Notes: generated by a model not told the origin, from the sequence alone. A DNA stretch of 64,000 bases from Streptomyces bluensis (GCF_014650715.1 NZ_BMVM01000001.1:372001-436000), one strand, 5' to 3'; positions 25,003-34,293 are shown, counted from the stretch's first letter. Translations and numbers: made by a program.

Positions 25003-26717
25003 GGGTTTCCTTCCAGGAGGGCGGGGCGCCAGCGGCGGACCCGGTGGCCGTCGCCGTGGTTGGTCCACAGGTCGTCGGGTTCGGCTGCGTCGGCCCAGCC
25101 GGTGGCCTCGTCGCCGGGGGGCTGAGCGTCGGGGTCGGGTTCGAGGGCGGCCGCCATCAGCTGCCGGGTGTAGGGGTGTCCGGGCGAGGCGAACACCGCT
25201 TCCGTCGGGCCCTCCTCGACGACCACGCCGTGCCGCAGCACGGCCACACGGTCCGCGATGCCCCGGACGACGGCCAGGTCATGGCTGATGAACAGGCAGG
25301 CCAGGTGGCGTTCGCGGCGCAGGTCGTCGAGGAGGCGGAGCACCTCGGCCTGCACGGAGACGTCGAGGGCCGTGGTGATCTCGTCGGCGATCAGCACGTC
25401 CGGTTCTCCGGCCAGGGCCCGGGCGATGCCGATGCGCTGGCGCTGGCCGCCGGAGAGCTGGGCGGGCAGCCGGTCGGCGAGAGCCGGGTCCAGGCGCACG
25501 TCGGAGATGAGTTTCCGGGCCCGCCCTTCGGCCTCGGCCGGGCTCTGCGCCGTACCGAAGAGCCGCAGCGGGCGGCGGACGGCGTCGCCCACGGAGCGGC
25601 GCGGGTTCAGGGAGGTGTCGGCGTTCTGGAAGACGAGCTGGACCCTGCGCCGCAGCGACAGGGGCCGCCGTTCGGCGGGGCGTGCCAGGTCGCCCGACTC
25701 GTGGGTCAGGGTGCCGCCGGAGGGGGTGCGCAGGCCCGCGAGGGTCCAGGCGAGCGTGGACTTGCCGCTGCCGGACTCGCCGACGAGCGCGAGGACCTCG
25801 CCTCTGCGGACGTCGAAGGAGACACCGTGCACGGCGCGCGAGGAGCCGTAGTCGATGGTCACGTCCCGGGCGGACACGGCCACCGGGGCGTTGGCCGGCA
25901 CCTGTGCCCTGGGGCGTACCTCCCGCTCCCCCGCCTCGCCGACGAGCGCGAGCCCAGCGTCGTCGAGGCGCGGGACGCTCGCCAGCAGCTTTCTGGTGTA
26001 CGGGTCGTGGGGCGTCGCGAAGAGTGTGCGCGTGGGCGCCGACTCCACGATCCGGCCGGAGCGCAGCACGGTGACCTCGTCGGCCAGGTGCGCGACGACG
26101 CCGAGGTCGTGGCTCACCAGGACGGCGGCGAGGCCGAGTTCGTCGCGCAGGCCGGAGATCAGGTCGAGGACGCCGCGCTGGGTGACGACGTCGAGGCCGG
26201 TCGTCGGCTCGTCGAGGACGAGGACCTCGGGGCGGGCCGCGATGGCCATGGCGATGGCGACGCGCTGCTGCTGGCCGCCGGAGAGCTCGTGCGGGTAGCG
26301 GCGGGCGAGTTCGGCGGGGCGCGGCAGCCGTACCTGTTCCAGCAGGTCCGTGACGGGGATGTCGCCGCCCGCCTCCGCGATCTGCCGTCCGATCCGCATG
26401 GACGGGGTGAGGGCGTGCCCGGCGTTCTGCGTGACCATGGCGACGGTCCCGCCGCGCAGCCGCCTCAGCTCCCGTGCGGACAGGGCGAAGACGTCGCTGC
26501 CCTTGATGTGCACCGAGCCGCCGGTGATCCGGGATCCGTACCGCAGGTGACCCAGCAGGGTGGCCGCCACGGTCGACTTGCCGCTGCCGGACTCGCCGAC
26601 GAGGGCGAGTGTCCGGCCCTTGGTGACCTCCAGCGACACCTCGTGCACGACCGGCACGTCCCGGCCGCCCGAACGGTACGCCACGGACAGGGAGTTCACG
26701 GAAACGATCGGCGTCAT
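24999..26717 (-). CDS. Peptide-type ABC transporter, fused double ATP-binding protein (DppD-DppF-like)
   Basis: This 572-residue protein contains two ABC ATPase domains. Each has Walker A GESGSGKST, a signature motif (LSGGQQQR and LSGGQRQR), Walker B (LVLDEPT and LIADEIT) and switch His (SHD). The first domain covers ~1-260 and the second ~280-560. Both end with the HPYTR/DPYTRKLL segment typical of oligopeptide/nickel importers. It energises the two permeases encoded just upstream. Its ATG overlaps the permease stop by one base (TGATG), and its stop overlaps the hydrolase GTG. Confidence 0.93.
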   Translation of the reverse strand: MTPIVSVNSLSVAYRSGGRDVPVVHEVSLEVTKGRTLALVGESGSGKSTVAATLLGHLRYGSRITGGSVHIKGSDVFALSARELRRLRGGTVAMVTQNAGHALTPSMRIGRQIAEAGGDIPVTDLLEQVRLPRPAELARRYPHELSGGQQQRVAIAMAIAARPEVLVLDEPTTGLDVVTQRGVLDLISGLRDELGLAAVLVSHDLGVVAHLADEVTVLRSGRIVESAPTRTLFATPHDPYTRKLLASVPRLDDAGLALVGEAGEREVRPRAQVPANAPVAVSARDVTIDYGSSRAVHGVSFDVRRGEVLALVGESGSGKSTLAWTLAGLRTPSGGTLTHESGDLARPAERRPLSLRRRVQLVFQNADTSLNPRRSVGDAVRRPLRLFGTAQSPAEAEGRARKLISDVRLDPALADRLPAQLSGGQRQRIGIARALAGEPDVLIADEITTALDVSVQAEVLRLLDDLRRERHLACLFISHDLAVVRGIADRVAVLRHGVVVEEGPTEAVFASPGHPYTRQLMAAALEPDPDAQPPGDEATGWADAAEPDDLWTNHGDGHRVRRWRPALLEGNP

Positions 26718-27610
26718 CAGGAGCCCTCCCTGATCCGGTCCACGCCCCAGGCCTTGGACAGGCCGTCGGCGGCGAGGTTGAGCCCGACCACGAGCGTGGC
26801 CAGGGCGATGATCGGCGCGAGGCTCGCCATCGGGACGACGGTGATGGCGGTGCGGTTCTCGGCGACCATCAGTCCCCAGTCGGGGGTCGGCGGGTCGGCG
26901 CCGAAGCCGAGGAAGGACAGCGAGGAGATCAGCAGCACGACCCAGGAGGCCCGCATCGCGAACTCCACGCACACCACGTCGGTGATGTTCGGCAGGATCT
27001 CCCGGCGCAGGATCGCCCAGGTGCCCTCGCCGCGCGCCCGTGCCGCCGTGACGTAGTCCTGCGGTACGACGGCCAGGGCGGCACCCCGGACGACCCGTAC
27101 GACCTGGGGCACGTACACCACGGCGATCGCGAGGACGATGACCGAGGGTCCCGTGCCGAGCGCGGTCACGACGACGAGCAGGGACAGGATCGCCGGCACG
27201 GACAGCACCGCGTCCAGGACCCGGCCCAGCACGTTGTCGAACCGGCCTCCGCGCAGGGCGGCCGCGCATCCGATGACGGTGCCGAGCGCGACGGTCAGCA
27301 GGGTCGCGGTGAGGGAGACGCCGAGCGCGTACCGGCCGCCGTACAGCACGCGGGCGAGGACGTCACGGCCGTACTGGTCGGTGCCCGCCCAGTGCTGGGC
27401 GCTCGGCCCGAGGAGGGCCTCGCCGGCGCTGTTGGCGATGGGGTCGTAGGAGGTGAGGAGCGGTGCGAGGAGCGCGATCAGCACATGGACGGCGACGACG
27501 GACAGTCCGATCACGGCGGCGCGCGAGGAGCGGAGGGTGCGCCAGGCGCGCACGGCGCGCGCGGGGGCCGGGGCGGGCACGGCCACCGGTGCGGTGTCGA
27601 GCGTGGTCAT
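26717..27610 (-). CDS. ABC importer permease, DppC-like
   Basis: This 297-residue inner-membrane subunit has an N-terminal TM preceded by a Pro/Ala-rich tail. AQHWAGTDQYGRDVLARVLYGGR is the OppC_N-type segment. Five further TMs follow, with the EAA-like coupling loop DYVTAARARGEGTWAILRREILPN contacting the ATPase. It pairs with the DppB-like protein in a peptide/nickel-type importer. The start overlaps the stop of the DppB-like gene (ATGA). Confidence 0.92.
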   Translation of the reverse strand: MTTLDTAPVAVPAPAPARAVRAWRTLRSSRAAVIGLSVVAVHVLIALLAPLLTSYDPIANSAGEALLGPSAQHWAGTDQYGRDVLARVLYGGRYALGVSLTATLLTVALGTVIGCAAALRGGRFDNVLGRVLDAVLSVPAILSLLVVVTALGTGPSVIVLAIAVVYVPQVVRVVRGAALAVVPQDYVTAARARGEGTWAILRREILPNITDVVCVEFAMRASWVVLLISSLSFLGFGADPPTPDWGLMVAENRTAITVVPMASLAPIIALATLVVGLNLAADGLSKAWGVDRIREGS

Positions 27611-28563
27611 CGGGTCCTCCCGCGCGTACGGAGCTTGGGGTTGAGGGCCATGGCGCCGAGGTCGGCGGCGAGGTTGCAGGTGACGTAGACGACGGCGCTG
27701 ACGAGCGCGACAGCCTGGATGACGGGCAGGTCCCGGTTCTGCACCGAGGACAGCAGCAGCTTGCCGACGCCCGGGTAGTTGAAGACGTTCTCGACGACGG
27801 CGACGCCGCCCACGAGCCAGGCCACGTTGAGCGCGATGACGTGCAGGGTGGGCAGGAGGGCGCTCGGCAGGGCGTGCCGGGTGACGACCCGCCAGGTCGA
27901 CAGGCCCTTGAGGCGGGCGGTGGTGACGTACTCGCTCGCCATCACGTCGATGACGGAGGTGCGGGCCATGCGGACGATGTAGGCGGCCATGACGACGGCG
28001 AGGGAGAGTGCGGGCAGCCAGACGGCGGGCAGGAGCTGACCGACGCTCGCCTCCGGGCCGTACAGGACGACCGCGGGGAACCACGGCAGCGCGACCGAGA
28101 AGCAGAGCACCAGCACGGTGGCGACGACGAACTCGGGGACGCTCATGCCGACGAGACTGGCCGTGGAGATCAGATGGTCCGGCCAGCGGTCGCGGTACAG
28201 GCCGGCGAGGACGCCGAGGACGATCGAGCCGGTGACGGCGAACAGGACGGTGACGAGGGCGATCAGCGCGGAGTTGCCGAGGTACGCGGCCACCTCGCCG
28301 CCGACCGCCTTGCCGGAGACGAGCGAGGTGCCGAAGTCCCCGTGGAGGGCGCCGCCCACCCAGTCGGCGTACCGCTCCCAGGCAGGCCGGTCGAGCCCGA
28401 GTTGCCCGCGCAGGGCGGCGACGGCGTCCGGGGTGGCGTCCTTGCCGAGGACCTGAGTGGCGACGTCGCCGGGCAGGGCCTGGACGGCGAGGAAGACCAG
28501 GACGGAGGCGAGGAGGAGGGTGCCCAGCGCGGCGGCGATCCGTCGGGTGACGAAGGACAGCAT
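27607..28563 (-). CDS. ABC importer permease, DppB-like
   Basis: This 318-residue permease has the family start MLSFVTRRIAAALGTLLLASVLVF. Then come the periplasmic LGLDRPAWERYADWVGGALHGDFGTSL segment, several TMs, and the coupling loop ASEYVTTARLKGLSTWRVVTRHALPSA. The NVFNYPGVGKLLLSSVQNRDLPVIQ ending is diagnostic for dipeptide/oligopeptide permeases. The ATG lies 2 nt after the substrate-binding protein stop. Confidence 0.93.
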   Translation of the reverse strand: MLSFVTRRIAAALGTLLLASVLVFLAVQALPGDVATQVLGKDATPDAVAALRGQLGLDRPAWERYADWVGGALHGDFGTSLVSGKAVGGEVAAYLGNSALIALVTVLFAVTGSIVLGVLAGLYRDRWPDHLISTASLVGMSVPEFVVATVLVLCFSVALPWFPAVVLYGPEASVGQLLPAVWLPALSLAVVMAAYIVRMARTSVIDVMASEYVTTARLKGLSTWRVVTRHALPSALLPTLHVIALNVAWLVGGVAVVENVFNYPGVGKLLLSSVQNRDLPVIQAVALVSAVVYVTCNLAADLGAMALNPKLRTRGRTR

Positions 28564-28565
28564 GC

Positions 28566-30149
28566 TCAGGCTCCCTTCAGGCCGATGCCGAGGTAGTCGA
28601 ACTCGAAGCCGTGCTCGGCGTATCCGCGCACCTTCCGGGAGATCCCGACGAGCCGGTCGGCGAACATCGGGGTGATGGCCCCGCCCTTGTCGATGACGAA
28701 GGTCTGTGCCTCGCCGTAGAGTTCGCGCCGCCGTCTGTCGTCGGTCTCGCGCCGGGCGCGGTCGAGCAGGGCGTCGAAGTCCTTGTCGGACCAGGCGGTC
28801 TCGTTGTACGAGGAGCCGCCGCGGAAGACCTGGGTGAAGAGCTGGTCGACGGGTCTGCCGGTGTACCAGTACGTGGCCATCAGCGGTTTCTTCATCCAGA
28901 TCTGCGTGTAGTACGAGTCCGCGGCGGCCGTCCTGACCCGGACGCGGATGCCGGCGCGCCGGGCCGAGTCCTGGTAGGCGAGCGCCATCGGTGTGAACAC
29001 CGGGTCGTACGAGGACGTGTAGAGGTCGACGGCGAGCCCTTCGTGGCCGGCCTTCTTCAGCAGATGACGCGCCTTCTCCGGGTCGTGTTCCGGGTGCGCG
29101 GGGATGTGGGCGGGGTCGCTCGGCGGCACGGGGTTGTCCCAGCCGGGGGTACCCGCGCCCTGGAGGGCGACCTTCACCACGTGTTCGGGGTCGTAGGCGA
29201 GTTTCATGGCCTGCCGGACGCGCACGTCGGTGAACGGCTTCTCGGTGGTGAGCATCGGCAGCACGTACCACTGGGCGTTCTCGACGCGGGCGATGGTGGC
29301 GCGGTCGGAGGCGGCGATCACACGGGCGGTGGCGAAGTCGAGGTTGGTCTGTGACAGCAGGTCGACCTGTCCGGCGAGCAGGGCGTTCGAGCGGGCCGAC
29401 ATGTCGGCGACGGTGTAGAAGGTGATGGCGTCGAGGACGGGGCGGCCCTGCCAGTGGTCCGTGTACGCGGTGACACGGCCGGGTCCGGCGGGCGCGAAGG
29501 ACTCCAGCTTGAAGGGACCTGTGCCGATGCCGGTCCGGCCGATCGAGCGGGCGCTGCCGTCGGGCACGACGTAGCAGTTGTAGTGCGTGAGGAGGCTCGG
29601 GAACTCGGCGTTGGGGGTCTTGAGCGGGACGACGAGGGTGTGCTCGTCGGGGGTGCGCAGCCGGTCCGTCGCGATGAGCGGGGCGAGGACGGCGGCCTGC
29701 GGGGAGGCGGTCTTCTTGTCGAGGATGTGGCGCAGCGTGTAGGCGGCGTCGGCCGCGCTGAACGGCCGCCCGTCGTGGAAGGTGACCCCCTTGCGGAGGC
29801 GGAAGGTCCAGGTGCGGGCCTGGTCGTCGGGTTCCCAGGACTCCGCGAGGTCGGGAGCGAGGGTGCCGTCCCGGCCGATGCGCACGAGCCGGTTGTAGAG
29901 GGCCCCCAGGTATTCGTACGCGGACAGCGCACTGGCCGGATCGAGCGTCTCGGCGTCGGATGCGGGCGGCCGGGCGATACGGAGGGTGCCGCCCCGGTCG
30001 GGCGTGCCCTGCCGTGCGGCGACAGGCAGTACGGGTGCGGACGCGGCGCCCGTACAGCCGGTGAGCAGCCAGGACGCGCCGAGCGACGCCGCGCCGGCGG
30101 CCCCCGCGGCGAGGATCGACCGCCGCCCCGGATGGTGGATGTCGGGCAT
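28566..30149 (-). CDS. Peptide-type ABC substrate-binding lipoprotein
   Basis: This 527-residue SBP_bac_5 family protein is the capture component of the importer. Its signal has twin arginines at 9-10 (GRRSIL), a hydrophobic stretch and a lipobox ending LLTGC with Cys32 as the lipidation site, so it may be a Tat-exported lipoprotein. The mature part shows LRIARPPASDAETLDPA, WTFRLRKGVTFHDGRPFSAAD and VRQAMKLAYDPEHV. It is the first gene of a six-gene operon reading leftwards. The start at 30149 is the first Met fitting a signal sequence. Confidence 0.92.
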   Translation of the reverse strand: MPDIHHPGRRSILAAGAAGAASLGASWLLTGCTGAASAPVLPVAARQGTPDRGGTLRIARPPASDAETLDPASALSAYEYLGALYNRLVRIGRDGTLAPDLAESWEPDDQARTWTFRLRKGVTFHDGRPFSAADAAYTLRHILDKKTASPQAAVLAPLIATDRLRTPDEHTLVVPLKTPNAEFPSLLTHYNCYVVPDGSARSIGRTGIGTGPFKLESFAPAGPGRVTAYTDHWQGRPVLDAITFYTVADMSARSNALLAGQVDLLSQTNLDFATARVIAASDRATIARVENAQWYVLPMLTTEKPFTDVRVRQAMKLAYDPEHVVKVALQGAGTPGWDNPVPPSDPAHIPAHPEHDPEKARHLLKKAGHEGLAVDLYTSSYDPVFTPMALAYQDSARRAGIRVRVRTAAADSYYTQIWMKKPLMATYWYTGRPVDQLFTQVFRGGSSYNETAWSDKDFDALLDRARRETDDRRRRELYGEAQTFVIDKGGAITPMFADRLVGISRKVRGYAEHGFEFDYLGIGLKGA

Positions 30150-30171
30150 GGTCCGACCGCCCCTCCTCGCT

Positions 30172-30212
30172 ATTCGTTCAGCGGAACGATTGAGTGAAGT
30201 TGGTGAACGATA
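30172..30212. promoter_or_regulatory. Candidate TetR operator upstream of the importer operon
   Basis: TCGTTC-AGCG-GAACGA (30174-30189) is a perfect 6-bp inverted repeat. A further GAACGA half-site lies at 30204-30209, all in an unusually AT-rich patch 25-60 bp before the first start codon. This is where an autoregulatory TetR protein would bind. Base 30172-30212 otherwise holds only promoter-like sequence. Confidence 0.5.
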
Positions 30213-30382
30213 ACGAGGGGGCGGTTTCACGCCAACCCCTGGTACCGGGAAATTAACCGCGGGAAACGCAGCCGTTACGGCCCATGCGATGCGCCTACGC
30301 CGTCAACTCCCGCCACAGCAGCCCTGGTGGGCCTCACTGGTCGGTGAATGTGACGTGTGCCACGGGGGGCACGAAAACGCGT

Positions 30383-30423
30383 CGGTCGCCCTGCCGCACG
30401 GTGTCCGTGCGACAGGGCGACCG
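30383..30423 (-). terminator. Long hairpin terminator after the VOC gene
   Basis: An outer 11-bp stem (30383-30393 with 30413-30423) and an inner 7-bp stem (30395-30401 with 30405-30411) are separated by one mismatch and closed by a TGT loop. It lies 18 bp past the VOC stop and shields the importer operon from read-through. Confidence 0.85.
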
Positions 30424-30440
30424 GCCGCCGCGGCGTGCCG

Positions 30441-30923
30441 CTACTCGCCCGCGTACGCCTTCTCCAGGGCGGGGAGGTCCAGCTTGCCCATCGAGAGCAG
30501 GGCCGCGGACGTGCGGGCCGCCTTCTCCGGGTCCGGGTCCGTGATCATGTCGATGAGTGTTCTGGGGACGACCTGCCAGGACACCCCGTACCTGTCCTTG
30601 AGCCAGCCACAGGGGCCGCCCTCGCCGCCGCCTTCCGTGAGCCTGTTCCAGTAGTGGTCGATCTCGGCCTGGTCCTCGCAGACGATCTGGAAGGAGATCG
30701 CCTCGTCGAACGTGAACTGCGGACCGCCGTTCAGCGCGACGAACCGCTGGCCGTTCGCCACGAACTCCACGGTCACCACGGACCCGGCCGGGCCCGGTCC
30801 GGCTTCGGTGTAGCGGGCGATCCGGCCGATGCTGGAGTTCTTGAAGACCGAGACGTAGTAGTGCGCGGCCTCCTCGGCCTGGCCGTCGAACCACAGACAG
30901 GTGGTAAATCCGTTCGCGGGCAT
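30441..30923 (-). CDS. PhnB-like VOC protein (3-demethylubiquinone-9 3-methyltransferase domain)
   Basis: This 160-residue protein has the single-chain VOC fold seen in PhnB/DUF1338-type proteins: [61 protein letters not shown], and [16 protein letters not shown]. Function is unproven despite the methyltransferase name. The C-terminal [24 protein letters not shown] is typical. It is divergent from the epoxide hydrolase and followed by a strong terminator. Confidence 0.87.
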   Translation of the reverse strand: MPANGFTTCLWFDGQAEEAAHYYVSVFKNSSIGRIARYTEAGPGPAGSVVTVEFVANGQRFVALNGGPQFTFDEAISFQIVCEDQAEIDHYWNRLTEGGGEGGPCGWLKDRYGVSWQVVPRTLIDMITDPDPEKAARTSAALLSMGKLDLPALEKAYAGE

Positions 30924-31040
30924 CGGTTGCCTCCTCGGGCGGCAGAGTGTGTGTCGTCACCTGTTTCGACCGATCCTCACCCGCGAACTCATCGGTGGCG
31001 CGGGCAGGAACGTCCCGGGGCTCGCCTAACATCGCCCGAC

Positions 31041-32315
31041 ATGACCCCTTCCAGCACAGACGGCACTAAAAGCACTGAGACCGCTGACCCCGGCGACGGT
31101 ACGAACGGCGGAGGCGGTGCCGGCCTCGTCCGTCCGTTTCGCATCGACATCCCCCAGACCGACCTCGACGACCTGCACGCCCGGCTCGACCACACGCGCT
31201 GGCCGGACGAGCTGCCCGGCATGGGCTGGTCGTACGGCGTTCCCCTGAACTATCTGCGCGACCTCGTCCAGTACTGGCGGCACGACTACGACTGGCGGGC
31301 CGCCGAGGCGCGGCTGAACGCGTGGCCGCAGTTCACCACGGAGATCGACGGCGCGACCGTGCACTTCGCCCACATCCGGTCACCGGAGCCCGACGCCACC
31401 CCGCTGGTGATCACCCACGGCTGGCCGGGCTCGATCGTCGAGTTCACGAACGTGGTGGGGCCGCTGACCGACCCGCGGGCGCACGGCGGCGATCCCGCCG
31501 ACGCCTTCCACCTGGTGATCCCCAGCATCCCGGGGTTCGGTCTGTCCGGGCCGACGCGGGAGCCCGGCTGGGAGTTCCGGCGCGTCGCGGCCGCGTGGGC
31601 CGAGCTGATGCAGCGGCTCGGCTACCGGCGGTACGGCACCCAGGGCGGGGACTGGGGCGCGGCGATCTCCCGTGAGCTGGGCCGGATCCGCCCGGACCAC
31701 GTGATCGGCGTCCACCTCAACCTGCTCCCGGACTCCGCCGCCACGGCCCCACCGGGCGAGGAGGAGCTGGCCTCGCTGAGCCCTCAGGAGCGCGAGCGCA
31801 CGCTGGCCTCGTGGGAGCGTATGCAGGAGTGGCTGCGCGAGAGGCAGGGGTACGGCGTCCTGCAGTCCACCCGGCCGCAGACCCTGGCGTACGCGCTCAC
31901 CGACTCACCCGTCGGCCAGCTCGCCTGGATCAGCGAGAAGTTCAAGGAGTGGACGGACTCGCGGGACCGCCCCGAGGACGCCGTGGACCGCGACCTGCTG
32001 CTCACCAATGTGATGCTGTACTGGCTGACCGGCACCGCGGGCTCCTCGGCACGTATCTACTACGAGCGGGCCCACACGGACGGCTGGGGCGCTCCACCTG
32101 CCCCCTCCACCACACCGACGGCGCTGGCCGTCTTCCCGCGGGAGAACTTCGTACCGCTGCGGCACATCGCCGACCGTACGAACACCATCGTGCGGTGGAC
32201 GGAGTTCGACCGGGGCGGGCACTTCGCGGCACTGGAGGTACCGGACCTGCTGGTGGGCGATGTGCGGGCGTTCTTCCGGCACCTGCGGGAGACGGCGCAG
32301 GGCCTCACTCCCTGA
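31041..32315 (+). CDS. Epoxide hydrolase (EHN-type alpha/beta hydrolase)
   Basis: This 424-residue protein opens with the epoxide hydrolase N-terminal domain ([19 protein letters not shown]...RWPDELPG). An alpha/beta-hydrolase core follows: oxyanion motif HGWPGS (126-131), nucleophile Asp204 in GGDWG, and base His394 in RGGHFAALE. It hydrolyses epoxides to diols, commonly for detoxification. The Ser/Thr/Gly-rich first 28 residues are not conserved. The ATG at 31041 has no clear ribosome site. An upstream open frame is antisense to the VOC gene. Confidence 0.92.
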   Translation: MTPSSTDGTKSTETADPGDGTNGGGGAGLVRPFRIDIPQTDLDDLHARLDHTRWPDELPGMGWSYGVPLNYLRDLVQYWRHDYDWRAAEARLNAWPQFTTEIDGATVHFAHIRSPEPDATPLVITHGWPGSIVEFTNVVGPLTDPRAHGGDPADAFHLVIPSIPGFGLSGPTREPGWEFRRVAAAWAELMQRLGYRRYGTQGGDWGAAISRELGRIRPDHVIGVHLNLLPDSAATAPPGEEELASLSPQERERTLASWERMQEWLRERQGYGVLQSTRPQTLAYALTDSPVGQLAWISEKFKEWTDSRDRPEDAVDRDLLLTNVMLYWLTGTAGSSARIYYERAHTDGWGAPPAPSTTPTALAVFPRENFVPLRHIADRTNTIVRWTEFDRGGHFAALEVPDLLVGDVRAFFRHLRETAQGLTP

Positions 32316-32338
32316 CGCCGTCCTCTGCTCGTAGCGAA

Positions 32339-32353
32339 TCTGCCGCGGGCAGA
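32339..32353. promoter_or_regulatory. PopR-type palindrome upstream of clpP3
   Basis: TCTGCC-GCG-GGCAGA matches the TCTGCC-N3-GGCAGA box that, as I recall, PopR recognises upstream of the clpP3-clpP4 operon of S. lividans. It lies 84 bp before the first clpP start. A 7-bp hairpin (32393-32411) follows in the leader. Confidence 0.75.
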
Positions 32354-32436
32354 GAAATCCCATGTCAGAGGCGCTCCCTGGCGAGAGTGGAGGTGGCGGG
32401 GCCTCCGCCACGCAACGCTCACGACAAGGAGGACCG

Positions 32437-33090
32437 ATGACGTCACTGATCACCGGCTGGGAGCCGGCCCTCGCCCCACGGGCCGAGGAGGGGGACACGC
32501 CTCCGTCGCGGTTCGACGACCACCTGGCGGCGCAACTGCTCGCGCAGCGGATCGTGTTCCTCGGCACGCAGGTCGACGAGGTCTCCGCCAACCGGGTCTG
32601 CTCCCAGCTGCTGATTCTGTCCGCGGAGGACCCGCGCACCGACATCAGCCTCTACATCAACAGCCCCGGCGGGTCCGTGACCGCGGGCCTCGCGATCTAC
32701 GACACGATGCGGCTGATCCCGAACGACGTGGCCACGCTCGCGATGGGCTTCGCCGCGAGCATGGGCCAGTTCCTGCTCAGTGTGGGCACGCACGGGAAGC
32801 GGTTCGCGCTGCCGAACGCGCGAATCATGATGCACCAGCCGTCAGGGGGTATCGGCGGCACCACGGCCGACATCGAGATCCAGGCGGAGAACCTGGAGTT
32901 CGCCAAGCGGACCATCGAGCGCATCACCGCGGAACACACCGGCCAGACCCCGGAGACGATCTCCCGGGACGGCGACCGCGACCGGTGGTTCACGGCCGAG
33001 CAGGCGAAGGAGTACGGGATGGTCGACCAGGTGATGGAGTCACTCGCCGACATCCGGCCGGCCTCGTCGCGACGCAGGATGGGGCTGTAG
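32437..33090 (+). CDS. clpP3: ATP-dependent Clp protease proteolytic subunit, ClpP3-like
   Basis: This 217-residue ClpP has an intact triad: Ser108 in GFAASMGQ, His133 in IMMHQPSGG and Asp182 in [25 protein letters not shown] and EYGMVDQV are standard ClpP segments. It would form part of a tetradecameric chamber fed by a Clp ATPase. AAGGAGG precedes the ATG at 32437. It is first in a two-gene operon with the next clpP (2-bp gap), with popR convergent downstream. This arrangement matches the conditionally expressed clpP3-clpP4 operon of Streptomyces; the clpP3 assignment rests on context. Confidence 0.9.
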   Translation: MTSLITGWEPALAPRAEEGDTPPSRFDDHLAAQLLAQRIVFLGTQVDEVSANRVCSQLLILSAEDPRTDISLYINSPGGSVTAGLAIYDTMRLIPNDVATLAMGFAASMGQFLLSVGTHGKRFALPNARIMMHQPSGGIGGTTADIEIQAENLEFAKRTIERITAEHTGQTPETISRDGDRDRWFTAEQAKEYGMVDQVMESLADIRPASSRRRMGL

Positions 33091-33092
33091 GC

Positions 33093-33695
33093 ATGGGGAC
33101 GTACACGATTCCGAACGTCGTCGAGAGGACCCCGCAGGGCGAGCGGTCGTACGACGTCTTCAGCCGGCTGCTGAACGAGCGGATCATCTTCCTCGGCACG
33201 GAGATCGACGACGGGGTCGCCAACGTCGTCATCGCCCAGCTTCTCCATCTGGAGTCGTCGGCGCCTGAGAGCGAGATCGCGATCTACATCAACTCGCCCG
33301 GCGGTTCGTTCACTTCGCTCATGGCGATCTACGACACGATGACGTTCGTGCAGGCGCCCATCTCGACGTTCTGCGTGGGGCAGGCGGCCTCCACGGCCGC
33401 GGTGCTGCTGGCGGGCGGAGACCCGGGACGGCGCTTCGTCCTCGAACACGCGCGGGTGCTGCTCGGCCAGCCCGCGAGCGGCGGCCGCCAGGGAACGGCC
33501 TCGGACCTCACCCTCCAGGCGAAGGAGATGGTCCGGATCCGGTCCCAGGTCGAGGAGGTCCTCGCCCGGCACACCCGCCACGACGTCACGACGCTCCGCA
33601 CGGACATGGACCGTGACAAGGTCTTCACCGCGCAGGAATCCGTGGCGTACGGTCTCGCCGACGAAGTGCTGAGCCGGCGGGTCACAGGACTCTGA
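33093..33695 (+). CDS. clpP4: ClpP-family subunit, ClpP4-like, catalytic His replaced
   Basis: This 200-residue ClpP paralogue retains Ser100 (GQAASTAA) and Asp175 (DRDKVF). In the position of the catalytic His the sequence is [10 protein letters not shown], with Gly125 replacing it, so the subunit should be unable to form the triad. [18 protein letters not shown] and AYGLADEV are otherwise normal. It probably assembles with ClpP3 as a structural or regulatory partner. The ATG lies 2 nt after the clpP3 stop, using an AGGATGGGG site within clpP3. Confidence 0.9.
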   Translation: MGTYTIPNVVERTPQGERSYDVFSRLLNERIIFLGTEIDDGVANVVIAQLLHLESSAPESEIAIYINSPGGSFTSLMAIYDTMTFVQAPISTFCVGQAASTAAVLLAGGDPGRRFVLEHARVLLGQPASGGRQGTASDLTLQAKEMVRIRSQVEEVLARHTRHDVTTLRTDMDRDKVFTAQESVAYGLADEVLSRRVTGL

Positions 33696-33721
33696 GCCGC
33701 CGGCTCCGGACTGGCTGGGCG

Positions 33722-34201
33722 TCAGGCGGCGAGGCAGAGCCCGTTGTAGGGCGACGTGGTCGTGGTGGGCGTGGCCCTGGTGGCCGTCGTCGCCCGTGTC
33801 GTCCGGGTGCGCCGTGTCAGTTCGCCGTGGGCCAGGGACAGCAGGTCGCCAAGGCCCAGGCCGAGGGCGTGGGCGGCGGCCGCGAGGACCTCCGACGAGG
33901 CCTCCTTGCGGCCCCGCTCCAGCTCCGAGAGATACGGCATCGAGATCCGCGCCGCCTCCGCGACATCCTTCAGCGTCCGCTCCTGGGCGAGCCGTTCCCG
34001 CCGCAGCACGTCACCGACGAGGTCGCGCCAGAGGGGTTCTCTGGCGGGGGCCGGTGCCCGGGGTTCCCGGGCGGGACGCACCTGCGGGGCGAGAGCCGGA
34101 CGCTGCTGCCGCGGTGTGACGGCAGGAGCGTCCGTGCGGGCCGGAGTGGCCGCCGGGCGCAGGGGAATGACGCGGGCTTCGTCGGGCGCTTGATTCCTCA
34201 C
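33722..34201 (-). CDS. popR: XRE-family regulator PopR-like
   Basis: This 159-residue protein has a Pro/Ala-rich N-terminal region and a Cro/C1-type helix-turn-helix at about 60-122 (LVGDVLRRERLAQERTLKDVAEAARISMPYLSELERGRKE). A Thr/Arg-rich tail ends NGLCLAA. In S. lividans, PopR activates clpP3-clpP4 and is itself degraded by ClpP1/ClpP2 through C-terminal alanines; the LAA end here fits. It is convergent with clpP4 (26-bp gap). The GTG start at 34201 is the outermost available, but its AAGGA site is too close, so the true start is uncertain. Confidence 0.85.
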   Translation of the reverse strand: MRNQAPDEARVIPLRPAATPARTDAPAVTPRQQRPALAPQVRPAREPRAPAPAREPLWRDLVGDVLRRERLAQERTLKDVAEAARISMPYLSELERGRKEASSEVLAAAAHALGLGLGDLLSLAHGELTRRTRTTRATTATRATPTTTTSPYNGLCLAA

Positions 34202-34293
34202 TCCTTCAGACTAGGAGTCCAGCGCTCCACGGGAAGGGATCAACGTTCCGCCCTCAGTGGAATCGCGGTCCGGCCGGGAGAAGGGTTACCGCC

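Noticed and set aside
25044-27056. Very long plus-strand frame opposite the ABC ATPase gene
   Set aside because: Mirror of third-position GC bias; no motif, and the ABC motifs on the minus strand are unambiguous.
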